From: Perkinsus olseni
Lineage: Eukaryota; Perkinsozoa; Perkinsida; Perkinsidae
Direction of reading: 5' to 3'
DNA length: 22,958 nucleotides
Assembly: GCA_013115135.1 (NCBI GenBank)
Contig: JABANP010000680.1
Coordinates: 1-22,958, forward strand
The notes under the pieces: model-generated
Seen by the model: the letters and a program-made list of their open reading frames with translations, nothing else
Told to the model about the DNA's origin: nothing
Database searches by the model: none
In this document: positions 9,101 through 17,964 of the stretch, in pieces
How positions within the stretch are numbered: position 1 is the first letter of the stretch
Layout: every line of letters begins with the position of its first letter
Program-made: the position numbers and the translations under genes

Positions 9101-9398
9101 TGGCGTATTTATGGGATGTTCTATAATCAGTCCGCACGCTCTTGGAGAATCCTACGAATGCCCCTGAAACTCAAGCCCGGTGACTGAGCTTCCGAAATGT
9201 TAAGTTGGCTTCTGCCGTGACGGTCGAACACCACAAAAAACTCGTAAGACTCCAATAGCGGGAGTCGGGAGCAACTTGCTCCGAGCAAGACACTCCGGGA
9301 GCGGTACACACTGTGTACTACACAGTAGAAACTTCGTTACTAACGCTTCACACGGCCCACGTTAGGAGAGTCAGCGCAACTTGCAGAGCGCCTAACCA

Positions 9399-9746
9399 TC
9401 AGTCGAGCAATCCAGGATCAATTCGTGGCAGAGTCTCATTGAAAGGCTCTACACAGAGTAGCGTGAAACCCTCGAAGTGCGGCAGCACTGAACAGAGGAT
9501 GTGGGGTCTAATGGCTCTGGGGAGGAGAACGATTACTCGACGGAGAATGCCATCGGGCCGACGGCATCGGCCATGAGCTCCCGTACACCTTAATTTGGCT
9601 ACACGGAGGTTTTCTTGATGTTTGGCGGCGAGGTTACTGTGTCCCGCTTGCCATCGAGAGGGCGCCGGATCGACTCCTGGGGCTGCCAATTTTAATTTTT
9701 CTTCCTCAAGGAGCCCGTAAGCCAGGGGTAAGCTGGGTCGGAGCAA
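9399..9746 (-). pseudogene. possible decayed retrotransposon pol fragment
   Basis: This 115-residue frame contains DGILRRVIVLLPRAIRPHIL, which is reminiscent of the segment just before the integrase zinc finger in Ty3/gypsy pol proteins. The zinc ligands and catalytic residues are not convincingly present. The start is uncertain and the rest resembles nothing. It may be chance. Confidence 0.2.
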
Positions 9747-9764
9747 CCTTACGATTCTTTTCCT

Positions 9765-10006
9765 CCTTACGCTCCTTGTGTAAGGTCCTTAAGGAGCGGC
9801 TCCTAAATGTTATAAGGAGCAACTCCTCAGCTTCCTTCCTTAAGGACCTTACGCAAGGACCTCGAGGCCCTTACTTTGAGGAAGGATGCTTAGGACCTTA
9901 CGGTCCTAATCCTCCTAAGTTACAAGGAGGAGCCCTTTCCTCAAGGAACTTACGGTCCTTCCTTAAGGAAGGACTCCTAAGTTATAGCCTATAACTCATA
10001 GGGCCA
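9765..10006. repeat. AAGGTCCTTAAGGA-rich foldback arm
   Basis: At least eight interleaved copies of CCTTAAGGA, AGGACCTTACG and GGAGCAACTCC occur in both orientations, followed by the inverted element end. The internal expansion of a motif also present in the 83-bp repeat suggests the arm grew by tandem duplication. Confidence 0.6.
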
Positions 10007-10106
10007 CTGCGTCTCATCAGTCTCCGATAATCGTCTGACCTAATTATGCGCCTTGCAGTGCAAGCCTCGCAATCGCGTGCATGAGTATTCACTTTAGATT
10101 ACTCTG

Positions 10107-10850
10107 GAAATTTTTCCAGAAACTTTCCTAGGAATTTTCCTGAAATTTCCGAAACTTTCCAAAAAACAGAAAAATGGGTTCTAGTGGCAGTCGAGGCCAA
10201 CTTGGTGGCAGATATTGTTCGAATTCAGGATTCCTGCGTGGGAAGAGGGCAAACTCTATTATATGGCGCTCAATGGTTCCGCGAGGACGTGGAGTGGAGT
10301 CCACTCCATGTCCAGTGGACATTGTCCACTCAGTGGACATGGTGTGGACTCCGTTCTGTACTGTATTGAAATATGCGGAGTGCCCGCAAGTCAGCGCTGC
10401 CCTACAATTCAGAGCTCGACGTTTCAAGCATCTCCAGAGTTACCTGAACGTTCTCTGAGATCAGTTTCTAGCAACACCGCGTTACAGGAACGCTGATACC
10501 AATCAACTGCACGATACGACATTCTAGATCCTATAGACATTCCTTTGCGGATTAATTCAATCGGTTTTTCATGTGCGTCCACTATGGTCCATAGTCTATG
10601 TGAGCAACCCTGAGTAGCTCAGCCTTATACTGTCGGCTGGACCCGGCTCAACAGTAGTGTTACTTCTGTAGTAAGCATCATCATGCTTGCTTGTGCGTAG
10701 GGATGCGTGGCCTGCCTTCCGTGAGCCAGCCGGAGAGAAAAATGTTCTACGCTGTTATTTCGCTATTTTTAGAAGGTTTCCGGAAAAATTTGGCTCCAGG
10801 AAATTTCCGGAAGTCTTCTTCGGAAATTTTACTCGAAAGTTTCCGCTGAA
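10107..10850. repeat. region bounded by GGAAATTTCC-like boxes
   Basis: Clusters of GGAAATTTTTCC, GAAACTTTCC and GGAATTTTCC (10107-10165) are answered by GGTTTCCGGAAAAATTTGG, GGAAATTTCCGG and GGAAATTTTAC (10769-10845). The intervening 600 bp contain a nested cruciform and no recognised gene. This could be another inverted-repeat element, but the arms are too degenerate to set ends. Confidence 0.4.
10296..10352. repeat. nested cruciform-like inverted repeat
   Basis: The outer arms 10296-10313 and 10335-10352 (18 bp, one mismatch) enclose an inner perfect inverted repeat AGTGGACA-T-TGTCCACT (10314-10330). The inner and outer arms share the GTGGAC/GTCCAC word, so alternative folds exist. Confidence 0.7.
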
Positions 10851-11289
10851 AGATTCTCAGACACTCTGTTTTAACTGCATCGTTTGGCTGAGTTAAATTG
10901 TGAAGTTAAGATTCCCTGCGGAAACAAGCGGAGTGGCTGAGAGGGAAAAGGGTTGAGGTTCTCTCTTCCCATCAACCGGCTGGACGTGCATGAGCTTCTT
11001 TGTCGGTGTTCATGACGAGTGTCACGCAGGTCAGATTATCGCCCTCCCCATGACCATAGAGGAAGACGCAGTCGATACCGATGTGCAAGAGACTGAGCTT
11101 GACCGCTTCGTCAACTCACGCGGTGAGTTTCCCTTAGCGAGAAGATTGTGCGATTGTGATGGCATAACTCTCACCTCGTCACCAACGAGATGAAACTTAT
11201 TCCACCACAGAAGTCGACACCTTAATACGATACCATCTCCTGATAGTAATGGATAGCTTTGAAATCGGACGTTACACTCTCTCAATAGG
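10851..11289. other. spacer without a recognised gene
   Basis: Short frames on both strands (10990-11193 plus, 11031-11285 minus) are mutual shadows with no family motif. Confidence 0.4.
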
Positions 11290-11427
11290 TGTTACCCATC
11301 AGGGAACTCAAGTCGATGGTTTAGTGGAATCCTGAGATTCTGTCTTCCATGCTTGAACTACAGTTATAGGATCATCTGCTAGGGTCAGCGTAGCTTAGGT
11401 TCCATAGTTGTGCACTTGCACAACTAC
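11290..11427. repeat. two-part dispersed repeat, copy 2
   Basis: Part one (11290-11386) and part two (11393-11427) correspond to 924-1020 and 1207-1241. The 186 bp separating them in copy 1 are replaced here by 6 bp. It ends with the same GTTGTGCACTTGCACAAC hairpin. Confidence 0.65.
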
Positions 11428-11936
11428 AATAGGGCTTGAACGCTTTTATTGCATTGAAGGCCGAATCACGCACAAACTCGGGAGCTTCTTCAGCGGAGCT
11501 CTTGCGTGAGGGTGGCGCTTGTGAAGCTACCGCTGTAACCGCGGTTCTGGAAGTGAATTCTGCTGGGAGCAAAGGAAGTGCCTCGGGTTTATCCTACCAT
11601 CGCGCCTGAGTGCTGCATTTCTGGCTCAATAAACTTGCATGAAGTAATCCCTCGTAAATCAGGATAAATTGGTGCTAGTCTGACTGAGCCAGTTCGCGGC
11701 GTTAGACTTGCGACTATCACGCACGCACACAAAAAGACGCTTCCGAGCCTCCCGAGGCATGGGAAAATCGTCGAAGAAGCCACAATACCGCCATTGGAAT
11801 AACCTGCTCATCGGTCGAATCTCCGTGAGAAAAATATCGTCTATGGTAGACAGGACGCTTCGATGTGCTTGCTCAAGTTACACCGTACGTCGCGGAAACG
11901 GAAGAGGAGGCTAAACCCGTGGTTATCCGCTACCCT
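11428..11936. other. spacer and probable 5' region of the methyltransferase gene
   Basis: No independent gene was recognised. The methyltransferase frame is open back to 11850 without an ATG (GAGGAGGCT-rich, acidic), so an upstream exon is possible, with an acceptor at ATGGTAG (11843-11849). Confidence 0.4.
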
Positions 11937-13482
11937 ATGAAGAAGCCCTGGCGGAGTTATACTGAAAAGACGTATTGGGACGCTCGATATAAGGCCAGGC
12001 TTCAGGGTGAGCTACGAGGAAGGTGCAGTTCCCGGAAGAGAAAGTGTTCCATTATTTTATAGAAAAAGTTCACCGCTGCCCTGGTACTGTTTAGGAGATC
12101 AACTCGACGTCACCGACCTCGGAGGGAAGGACGATGACGATGAATGGTACGGCAGCTGTACGCTCAGTCTTCACCTCATCAAGGTCGGGCTTGCCGTTGA
12201 CTATTCGCGTCACGACGGTCCTTGCAGAGGACCCTCATGTCGCTGGAATGCCCGCCAGTTCGTAGAATCCTGAACCTGGGATGTGGCCTCTCTCGGCTGG
12301 GCGAAGAACTGGTCGATATCGGCCCTGAGGTCATCAGTGTCACCAGCATTGATTTCTCAAGTAAGTCATTGTTGTTCCGCACTTGGGAAGGATCGACTCT
12401 GTAGCTTCATGCCATTTTTGGGCGAGCACTAACCGTTTCTCCCATCAGAAAGCTCCTATTGGTGTCTATATAGCCTGCATGGGCTCTCGCGCCTGAGTCG
12501 TCGTGCATACTCTACAATCTGGGGTAACCTCCCGTGCCAGTCACGGAGTCGGAATGTCGAGGTCCTGGCAGCGCTTCCTAAATTCCAGAAAGCAATGTGA
12601 ACAGCCCAATCCCGTTGACGCGGAGGGTAACTCGCATGAGGGGACTGAATCATGACGAATGATCGCTCTAGTTCATTCTGTGATCGAACTCCCTTCTCGG
12701 AATAGCCTTCATTCTTCGAGTTAGGCCGATGGTAGGTGATGTCATTGAGTACTGGAACGCCCGCACCACTCGAGGCACCTACGTTGAGTGCGACGTGGCG
12801 AACATGCAATCGGTCGTAGCGGCTCAGACGCAGCAGCTAGTGGTGGACAAGGCTTGCTTCGATGGCCTCACGAATGAGACCGCCGAGCGAATGCTTCTTG
12901 AGGTGAGTCCCGTCTCTGTCATGCCTCAACACGTTGTGATCGCTGTATGTCACTGTCAATAATTTGGGTCGGGACACTGAATCAAGGGCTTTGAGATGGG
13001 TAAACATTTTTGCATGTTGCACTCCTCCTGTTACGAACTGTATGTTTCTGCAATTTTTTTTGACTCGCCTTGGAAAACGGCACATCCTGTGCAGATCGTT
13101 TCGAAGAAGGTTTATGGAAGTCTTGGTATGGTGACTTATTTTGCTCTTTCCCATGCAACCAGCCAGAAGAAAAATGATGACTTTTCCGTGTTTTCATAAT
13201 CGCTCGAACTCCCTTTTCTGCCCGTGAGTGTTTCAGATTTGCCGTGTGTTGGTCACCGAGGGAATCTTCGTCTGCATATCTTCGAGCCGTAGAATGCTAA
13301 CGCGTGCAGCGCAAAGAATCGACAATCGAGAGGGATGGTCACTTGGAAGACTCGTCGCCGTTGCTGAAGTAGTCTGAGGCTTCTCGCTGCTGTTCCGAAC
13401 GCTAAGTCAGGTGAAGGAGTATCGCACGGACAAGGACGACGATTATGTTTACGTTCATGCGTACCAAAAATTCACCGAATGA
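11937..13482 (+). CDS. METTL13/EEF1AKMT4-like SAM-dependent methyltransferase, six exons
   Basis: The exons are 11937-12006, 12095-12183, 12228-12360, 12736-12902, 13237-13368 and 13411-13482. They total 663 nt (220 aa), with all GT-AG junctions in phase; introns are 88, 44, 375, 334 and 42 nt. YWDARY at residues 13-18 is the N-terminal signature of this group. ILNLGCG (67-73) followed by SRLGEEL is motif I of the SAM-binding fold. SIDFSSDVI places the ribose-binding acid at Asp95. VVDKACFDGL (133-142) corresponds to the usual V(I/L)DKGTLDAL. ICRVLVTEGIFVCIS is the motif III strand, with the common GG changed to EG, and DDDYVYVHAYQK is the last strand. Known members methylate lysine or the N-terminus of elongation factor eEF1A in the cytosol; the substrate here is inferred only. 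The start is uncertain: 11937 is the first in-frame ATG, but an extra upstream exon could add an acidic N-terminus. Confidence 0.8.
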
Positions 13483-13678
13483 TATCATTGCATGGCCGTA
13501 GGTGTACTTTGGTCGATTGAGGGGTTCCATTATGAGTGTTGCGCTAATAGTATGATATTGCGAATAAGGAGCTGATCGGCGTTATAAAACTGAGGCTAGT
13601 GGATTGAGTCAATTTGAGCTTGCAGAGAGTCTCGATTGAAGTCTCTTCATGACTTGAGGGCTTGGATCATGGCCGCGA

Positions 13679-13718
13679 CCACCTCGAGCCGCTTCCCATT
13701 GCAACTGGCTCGAGGTGG
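13679..13718. repeat. 12-bp perfect inverted repeat
   Basis: CCACCTCGAGCC and GGCTCGAGGTGG are separated by 16 nt. It sits about 200 bp past the methyltransferase stop. No U-tract follows. Function unknown. Confidence 0.65.
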
Positions 13719-14090
13719 ACCTCGGGTAGTTTGGGTCCCAAGCTACTTGAGGGAGGGTCGTGAGGAGGGGAGCCTATGCATGTTGCCTCGATCATCTAAC
13801 TTCAATGAGCTATCAAGGGATGGAGAGTCACATTACTACTAGTTAGCATAGATCGTTGATTGTGGTGGCCTAACTAGGCTACTTCAAACGCCTAGCCCCT
13901 GCTGGTTGCAAACGATCGCGTGGGGGATTGTCGCCGGCCAGCAATCCTGACTAGAACAGAAATCCGGAATACCAGGCCTGTTGGGGAGTCCGCGGCCTGG
14001 AAAATCCAATAGGCGCTCACTGCCCGTTTTGTTGTTTCTGGTCAAAGAATCTGCTGAGGAGATCTTGGAGGTGTTGAAAAAACCATTTGT

Positions 14091-14160
14091 GAAACTCAGA
14101 ATCGATTCTGGAACCGCATTTCACGCGTAAAAATCAGTTCCAGAATCGATTCTGAGTTTC
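14091..14160 (+). repeat. hairpin element R, copy 1
   Basis: Perfect 24-bp inverted arms (14091-14114 and 14137-14160) have the core CAGAATCGATTCTG and a 22-nt loop containing CACGCGTAAAA. It lies about 100 bp beyond the PEX22-like stop codon, between two convergent genes. Confidence 0.85.
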
Positions 14161-14257
14161 AAAATCACTTTTTTCACCGGGAGATAGACACAATTTCACT
14201 ACTCAGAGACTCAATACCACATCACAAAGGAGATAGTACAACTCTTATACTGAGATG

Positions 14258-14899
14258 TCACTTCTGTGTACTCGGTGACAGGCTGTCGGCGAATGAATCA
14301 ATCGAGGAAAAAACTGTGATGAAATCACCATCGCCACTAGCCGCTTTTGCAGCTGTTGCGCTGATGGTGGCAAGACGTGGTACGAGACCGATAAGGTACT
14401 TCAACACGCCCTCGTCAGTGTCGAGATGCCAGGCAGGGTGAAGCTGTCGAATCATGGATGCTCGGCCACTGGTGGTGCTGCTGAAGAGAACACGGTGCGC
14501 AGGAATACCAACCTTTTGGGAAATTTCCTGTCGGCCGGAGTTCTCTTCCTCGTCACTGCTGGCGACCATCTCGACGACCAAATCGCAACAACTGGACAGC
14601 TTCTGCAAGGCGGCGTAAACGGCCTCCGAGCGAGGGACCCCGTCAAGGGAGACGCTGACAAGCAGCCGCCGGCCTTCGTTCGAGCTCTTGGGCTGGGCAC
14701 CGGTGGACGAGCTTGGCGTCGCTACTGCCACGCTACCACTAGGCTGGCGGGCGGGGCTTCGACCGACTCGCCAGAGAAGGAGGAAGACCGCTCCGAAGAG
14801 CAGAGTCCAGGCGAAGAGGCCGAGGTTGGGCGATGCCAGAAAATGATGTAAAGTGTCGCGGACAGCCTCGAGGATGCGAACGGTGATGAGGCCGCTCAT
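14258..14899 (-). CDS. PEX22-like peroxisome biogenesis protein
   Basis: This is an intronless 213-aa frame. A hydrophobic segment near residues 27-44 (LFAWTLLFGAVFLLLWRV) follows a short N-terminus and precedes a Ser/Pro/Thr-rich linker, so the protein looks like a single-pass membrane anchor with a soluble C-terminal domain. That domain begins at RRLLVSVSLDGVPR and has a strand/helix pattern with CCDLVVEMVASSDEEE. It then carries HRVLFSSTTSGRASMIRQL and PAWHLDTDEGVLKYL, which closely echo the conserved block of plant PEX22 (DKVLF-ST-GR-S-VRQL-P-WHID). Known PEX22 anchors the ubiquitin-conjugating enzyme PEX4 to the peroxisome for receptor recycling. The length is somewhat shorter than plant PEX22. 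The identification rests on recalled motif similarity, so a structure or profile check is needed. It runs divergently from eS17 and convergently with the methyltransferase gene. Confidence 0.65.
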   Translation of the reverse strand: MSGLITVRILEAVRDTLHHFLASPNLGLFAWTLLFGAVFLLLWRVGRSPARQPSGSVAVATPSSSTGAQPKSSNEGRRLLVSVSLDGVPRSEAVYAALQKLSSCCDLVVEMVASSDEEENSGRQEISQKVGIPAHRVLFSSTTSGRASMIRQLHPAWHLDTDEGVLKYLIGLVPRLATISATAAKAASGDGDFITVFSSIDSFADSLSPSTQK

Positions 14900-15723
14900 T
14901 TAGAGACGAAAAAACAGACGAATGCTGAGGAGCAGCAAATTCAGGAGATACCCAGTGAAAATCTATTCAGTCACAGTCGATGCAGCGGAGTGAATCGGGT
15001 GGCTTTTTGGGGGCCGTCAATCGCTCATGCTGGTATCGATAGCAACGATTAAGTTCAGAAATTCTGAAACTCAGAATCGATTCTGAGATTGATTTCGTCT
15101 AAAATTCGGTTCCAGAATCAATTCTGAGTTTCCGAATCAGTTTATTAAACAGCCCCAGCGTTAATTCCAGTCCAAGAGGAGCTCTGATGCACTTGGCTCA
15201 GCTGTGCTCGGGACGCAACCCTTCTTCAGGAGTCCTATACGGATTAGCACAACGTTCCTTGTGTGATGAGCCACCAGAGACACCGAATCGACGCGGTCAG
15301 TTCGCGAAAGACGCTAAGGAAGCTCTTTTCGGCGTATGTCAACAACGCCCTGAGATCTTCCCGCTGTGATTCGGCACGTTAGTCGCGTGATCTACTTCAA
15401 AGTTAGCGCTAGAGGGCAGTGAAGGTGTCAGAAAAAATAAAGTGATAAATGCCTTTCGATGGTGAACTGTGTGAAGAGCTGAACAGGTGCATTCCTACTG
15501 CCAGTTCAACAAGACAATGCGTCGCCAGTCGGTCAACTTATCAACATTATCGGACCTCTGAACTGTCCGCTCCCAGGCCTCGTATCGCGCAGTGCGCAAA
15601 TATCGATTACAATGGCGTGCGCTTTCCTCATAGCAAATATCGATCGGTCGATCGATAGGGAGCTTCAAAGCGCGAGCCCGTTCTCAAACCTTTCAAGGCT
15701 TCCATCAAGCTTCGACTACTACT
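14900..15723. other. divergent promoter spacer (PEX22-like / eS17)
   Basis: It should contain both promoters. A 60-codon plus-strand frame (15187-15369) and others are unrecognised. It holds hairpin element copy 2, a TATCGATCGGTCGATCGATA palindrome near 15639-15658, and a short pyrimidine-rich leader just before the eS17 ATG. Confidence 0.45.
15066..15132 (+). repeat. hairpin element R, copy 2
   Basis: GAAACTCAGAATCGATTCTG opens the left arm and GGTTCCAGAATCAATTCTGA the right. The loop has drifted (CGTCTAAAA in place of CGCGTAAAA). The 3' flank AATCAGTTTATTAAACAGCC is shared with copies 3 and 5, so the element extends about 25 bp past the right arm. Confidence 0.8.
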
Positions 15724-16365
15724 ATGGGACGCGTTCGCACCAAGACCGTTAAGCGCGCTGCTAGGCACATCGTTGAGAAGTACTACAGCAAGCTGACCCT
15801 CGACTTCCAGCTCAACAAGAAGATCTCCGAGGAGGTTGCCGTCATCCCTTCTAAGAGGCTGAGGAACAAGATCGCCGGTTTCGTCACCCATTTGATGAAG
15901 CGCATCCAGAAGTAGGAGCTCATTTTATGCTACTGGCGCGACTGTAACTGTTTTTTCTCCTCTTCAGGGGACCCGTCCGCGGTATCTCTCTCAAGCTTCA
16001 GGAGGAGGAGCGCGAGCGTAAGATGGACTTCGTGCCCGAGAAGTCTGAGGTTGACACCGAGCACATCGTCGTTGACACCGACACTGCCGAGATGCTTAAG
16101 TAAGGACTGCCGCCAAATGCGGGTTGCCAGCTAGGCGGAGGAAGGCTGGGTCAATGGCAACAGCGTTTCTCTAATTAGCTGGGCTCATAGTAGTGGACGG
16201 TCGACATTCACTTGTCGAAGGCAGGCGCTTCAAGCACCACTGCTCCCCTGTTGCTTCTTTGCACGCGTGTTTATTCTCTTCCTCTTCTTCAGGGAACTCA
16301 ACATGGACCAGCTCCCCAACATCGAGGTCTCCGACCGCATGGGCTATGCGCGTCGTCGTTACTAG
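15724..16365 (+). CDS. RPS17: 40S ribosomal protein eS17, three exons
   Basis: The exons are 15724-15911, 15968-16099 and 16293-16365, giving 393 nt and 130 aa. Introns of 56 and 193 nt both split an AAG lysine codon in phase 2. [20 protein letters not shown] is the hallmark N-terminus, followed by [37 protein letters not shown] and a short C-terminal tail ending MGYARRRY. The length is normal for the family (about 130-135 aa). It is a structural component of the small cytosolic ribosomal subunit. Both introns end in a pyrimidine-rich CTTCAG. This is the most secure call in the window and shows that it is eukaryotic nuclear DNA. Confidence 0.97.
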
Positions 16366-16657
16366 ATGCTTAGTGCCCACCAGTAGCCGTCGTTGGAAGT
16401 CCTTTTCTTCCTTGGAGTATCGTGTTGTTTTACTGTTCTGTTACCAGTGCGGTTAGAGTGGCCCTTGGTCAGTGACGAAAGACTCGTTTTGGCTCCACTT
16501 GGAGCCTGGTAGAGTCGGTTTCCTGAGACCAGGAAATGGGCAGGGGAGAGTTTATGTCGGTCTGTGATGAATGGCTCCTTTTTTGAACGCTTGGCTTCTG
16601 ATCATCAATGAAGCGAACGAGCCGCCACTTCTGAGTCCACTAAGAATGAACTAATAT

Positions 16658-16933
16658 GATGATACCCCATTTGAATACTTGCTACGCTCGACCTCCGGGT
16701 GTGACGAATTTGCAACCACCAAGATCTCTGATTACTTATAATGTGAATCCTGTATACTGGTGCTCCTTGGGTTGCCACAAGAGAACGTGGCGACTGTGAG
16801 CGCTCCCTAGGTTGACCAAGAGATGATACGGAAAAAGGTCGACATAGGTTGTCGTACTTGTGATGATACCCATTTGAATACTTGCTACGCTCGACCTCCG
16901 GGTGTGACGAACTTGCAACCACCAAGATCTCTG
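16658..16933. repeat. direct repeat pair, 73 and 72 bp, 204 bp apart
   Basis: 16658-16730 and 16862-16933 are identical except for one C in a CCCC/CCC run and a T/C change. The near-identity implies a recent local duplication. The sequence between the copies is not itself repeated, so this is not a simple tandem array. Confidence 0.85.
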
Positions 16934-17169
16934 AAGTTCATTGAACTCTGCGCTTATCGGTTCCAATTTTATTCTCCCGGTCGGCTAAGTCCACTTGGCC
17001 GGGAGCTCCGATGCGGCGCTAGAACGAGCCTGTGTTCGTCTTGAACCCCAAGGGACAGCAAGGGATCTGTCCAGTGGCGAATTCGGACGGAATATCTGAT
17101 TGTTACTATCACAACTTCTGTTTATTCTGAACTGTGCGACAGTGTTATGAGTATTGACCGAGCTAGTCG

Positions 17170-17246
17170 TGGAACTCGGATTTGATTCTGGAAACACACT
17201 TTATGATCAGTCAAAATTAGTTCCAGGATCGCTTCCGAGCTCGGAT
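17170..17246 (+). repeat. hairpin element R, copy 4 (diverged)
   Basis: GGATTTGATTCTGGAAACAC on the left and AGTTCCAGGATCGCTTCCGA on the right keep the overall arm-loop-arm plan and orientation, with many substitutions in the arms. Confidence 0.5.
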
Positions 17247-17479
17247 CTATTCAGTGGAACAGCGTCTGTGATTCGCTTCGTTGAAGTGTGGACTGTAGTC
17301 GCGGCTGTTGGTAGTATTTCGACAACGCCCGTTGTTAAGCAAGCACCTTTGAAGTGGAAGTACTGTAGCAATCGCCTTCAGTGACGCAGCCCTCGCTGAT
17401 AAATATGTAGTAGCAAGTGAGGTATGCGTGCGTGTTGTTACCGTCTTTTCAGTAGCGGTGTCCATGATCTTCACTTGGA

Positions 17480-17940
17480 GTGCTCAGTTCCGCCCGATAC
17501 CATCTTATCAATGACGCTCGAATGACCCCAAGTTTTCTCGACGTTTTCGGAGTTGGCTACTTCGGCCCTCGAGAGTTGTGCCAGTATCTCGGCCCCACCA
17601 GCTCGTTCACGCTCGCCAGTACTATCCGATACACGCTTTTGGATGCTGATCGTATTTTCCAGTCACCTGCCAAGCCATGAACCGTTCAATACCGCCAACC
17701 CTGGTCCAAGAGCTAACCCGCTCAGCTGACCGATTGAACTCCCTGGAAACTAAACCGATACCCGCGCTTATCTTCGACCATATGATGAGTCGGCTACCAG
17801 TGGGCGATTGCCTTGATCTCCTATGTGAGTCAGTGTACGCGCTCTCACGGTCAACGACATGCGTAGATACACTAATTTGCCGACGCTCGGCCGCAGAGGG
17901 CCGCTCAGTGGCTTCAGAGTCGGCCTTGATACCGATGTAG
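17480..17940 (+). CDS. F-box-like reading frames, possible 5' exons of the ankyrin locus
   Basis: Two frames follow one another. 17521-17680 gives FGPRELCQYLGPTSSFTLAS (F-box-like spacing of PREL ... YL ... SS). 17677-17940 gives PIPALIFDHMMSRLPVGDCL followed by DLLCESVYALS, which also resembles an F-box ('LPxxIxxxILSRLPVxDCLxL'). F-box proteins recruit targets to SCF ubiquitin ligases, and F-box plus ankyrin combinations exist. No certain splice between these frames, or to the ankyrin exons, could be set. They may be two exons of one gene or two paralogous fragments. Confidence 0.35.
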
Positions 17941-17964
17941 AATGCTTGCTTCTCTCACGGTGGA

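Larger units (their letters stand above)
8048..10006. mobile_element. foldback-type composite with inverted ends
   Basis: The left end TGGCCCTATAACTTAGGAGT (8048) is mirrored at the right by ACTCCTAAGTTATAG ... TAGGGCCA (9973-10006), whose arm is split by a 14-nt partial duplication. The left 83 bp equal the copy at 451-533. The interior holds CTCGG-rich sequence, a LINE-like tail, a doubtful pol-like minus-strand frame and an AAGGTCCTTAAGG-rich right arm. No transposase was recognised. It may instead be two solo foldback repeats that happen to flank unrelated sequence. Confidence 0.4.
13483..14257. other. convergent spacer between methyltransferase and PEX22-like genes
   Basis: No gene was recognised. 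It holds a 12-bp inverted repeat (13679-13718) and hairpin-element copy 1 (14091-14160), and should contain the 3' UTRs of both converging genes. Confidence 0.45.
16366..17479. other. spacer downstream of eS17
   Basis: No gene was recognised. It contains the direct repeat pair 16658-16730 / 16862-16933 and hairpin element copy 4. Minus-strand frames through the direct repeats give a recurring peptide but no family match. Confidence 0.45.

Noticed and set aside
10920..10990. tRNA-Ser-like word GGAGTGGCTGAG
   Set aside because: No T-loop or closing acceptor stem follows within tRNA length.
11708..11914. Small plus-strand ORF upstream of the methyltransferase
   Set aside because: It is in a different frame from the methyltransferase exon with no supported splice. 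It could be 5' UTR, but evidence is insufficient.
14426..14851. 141-aa plus-strand ORF
   Set aside because: It is antisense to the PEX22-like gene, with biased Gly/Arg/Glu composition and no family motif.
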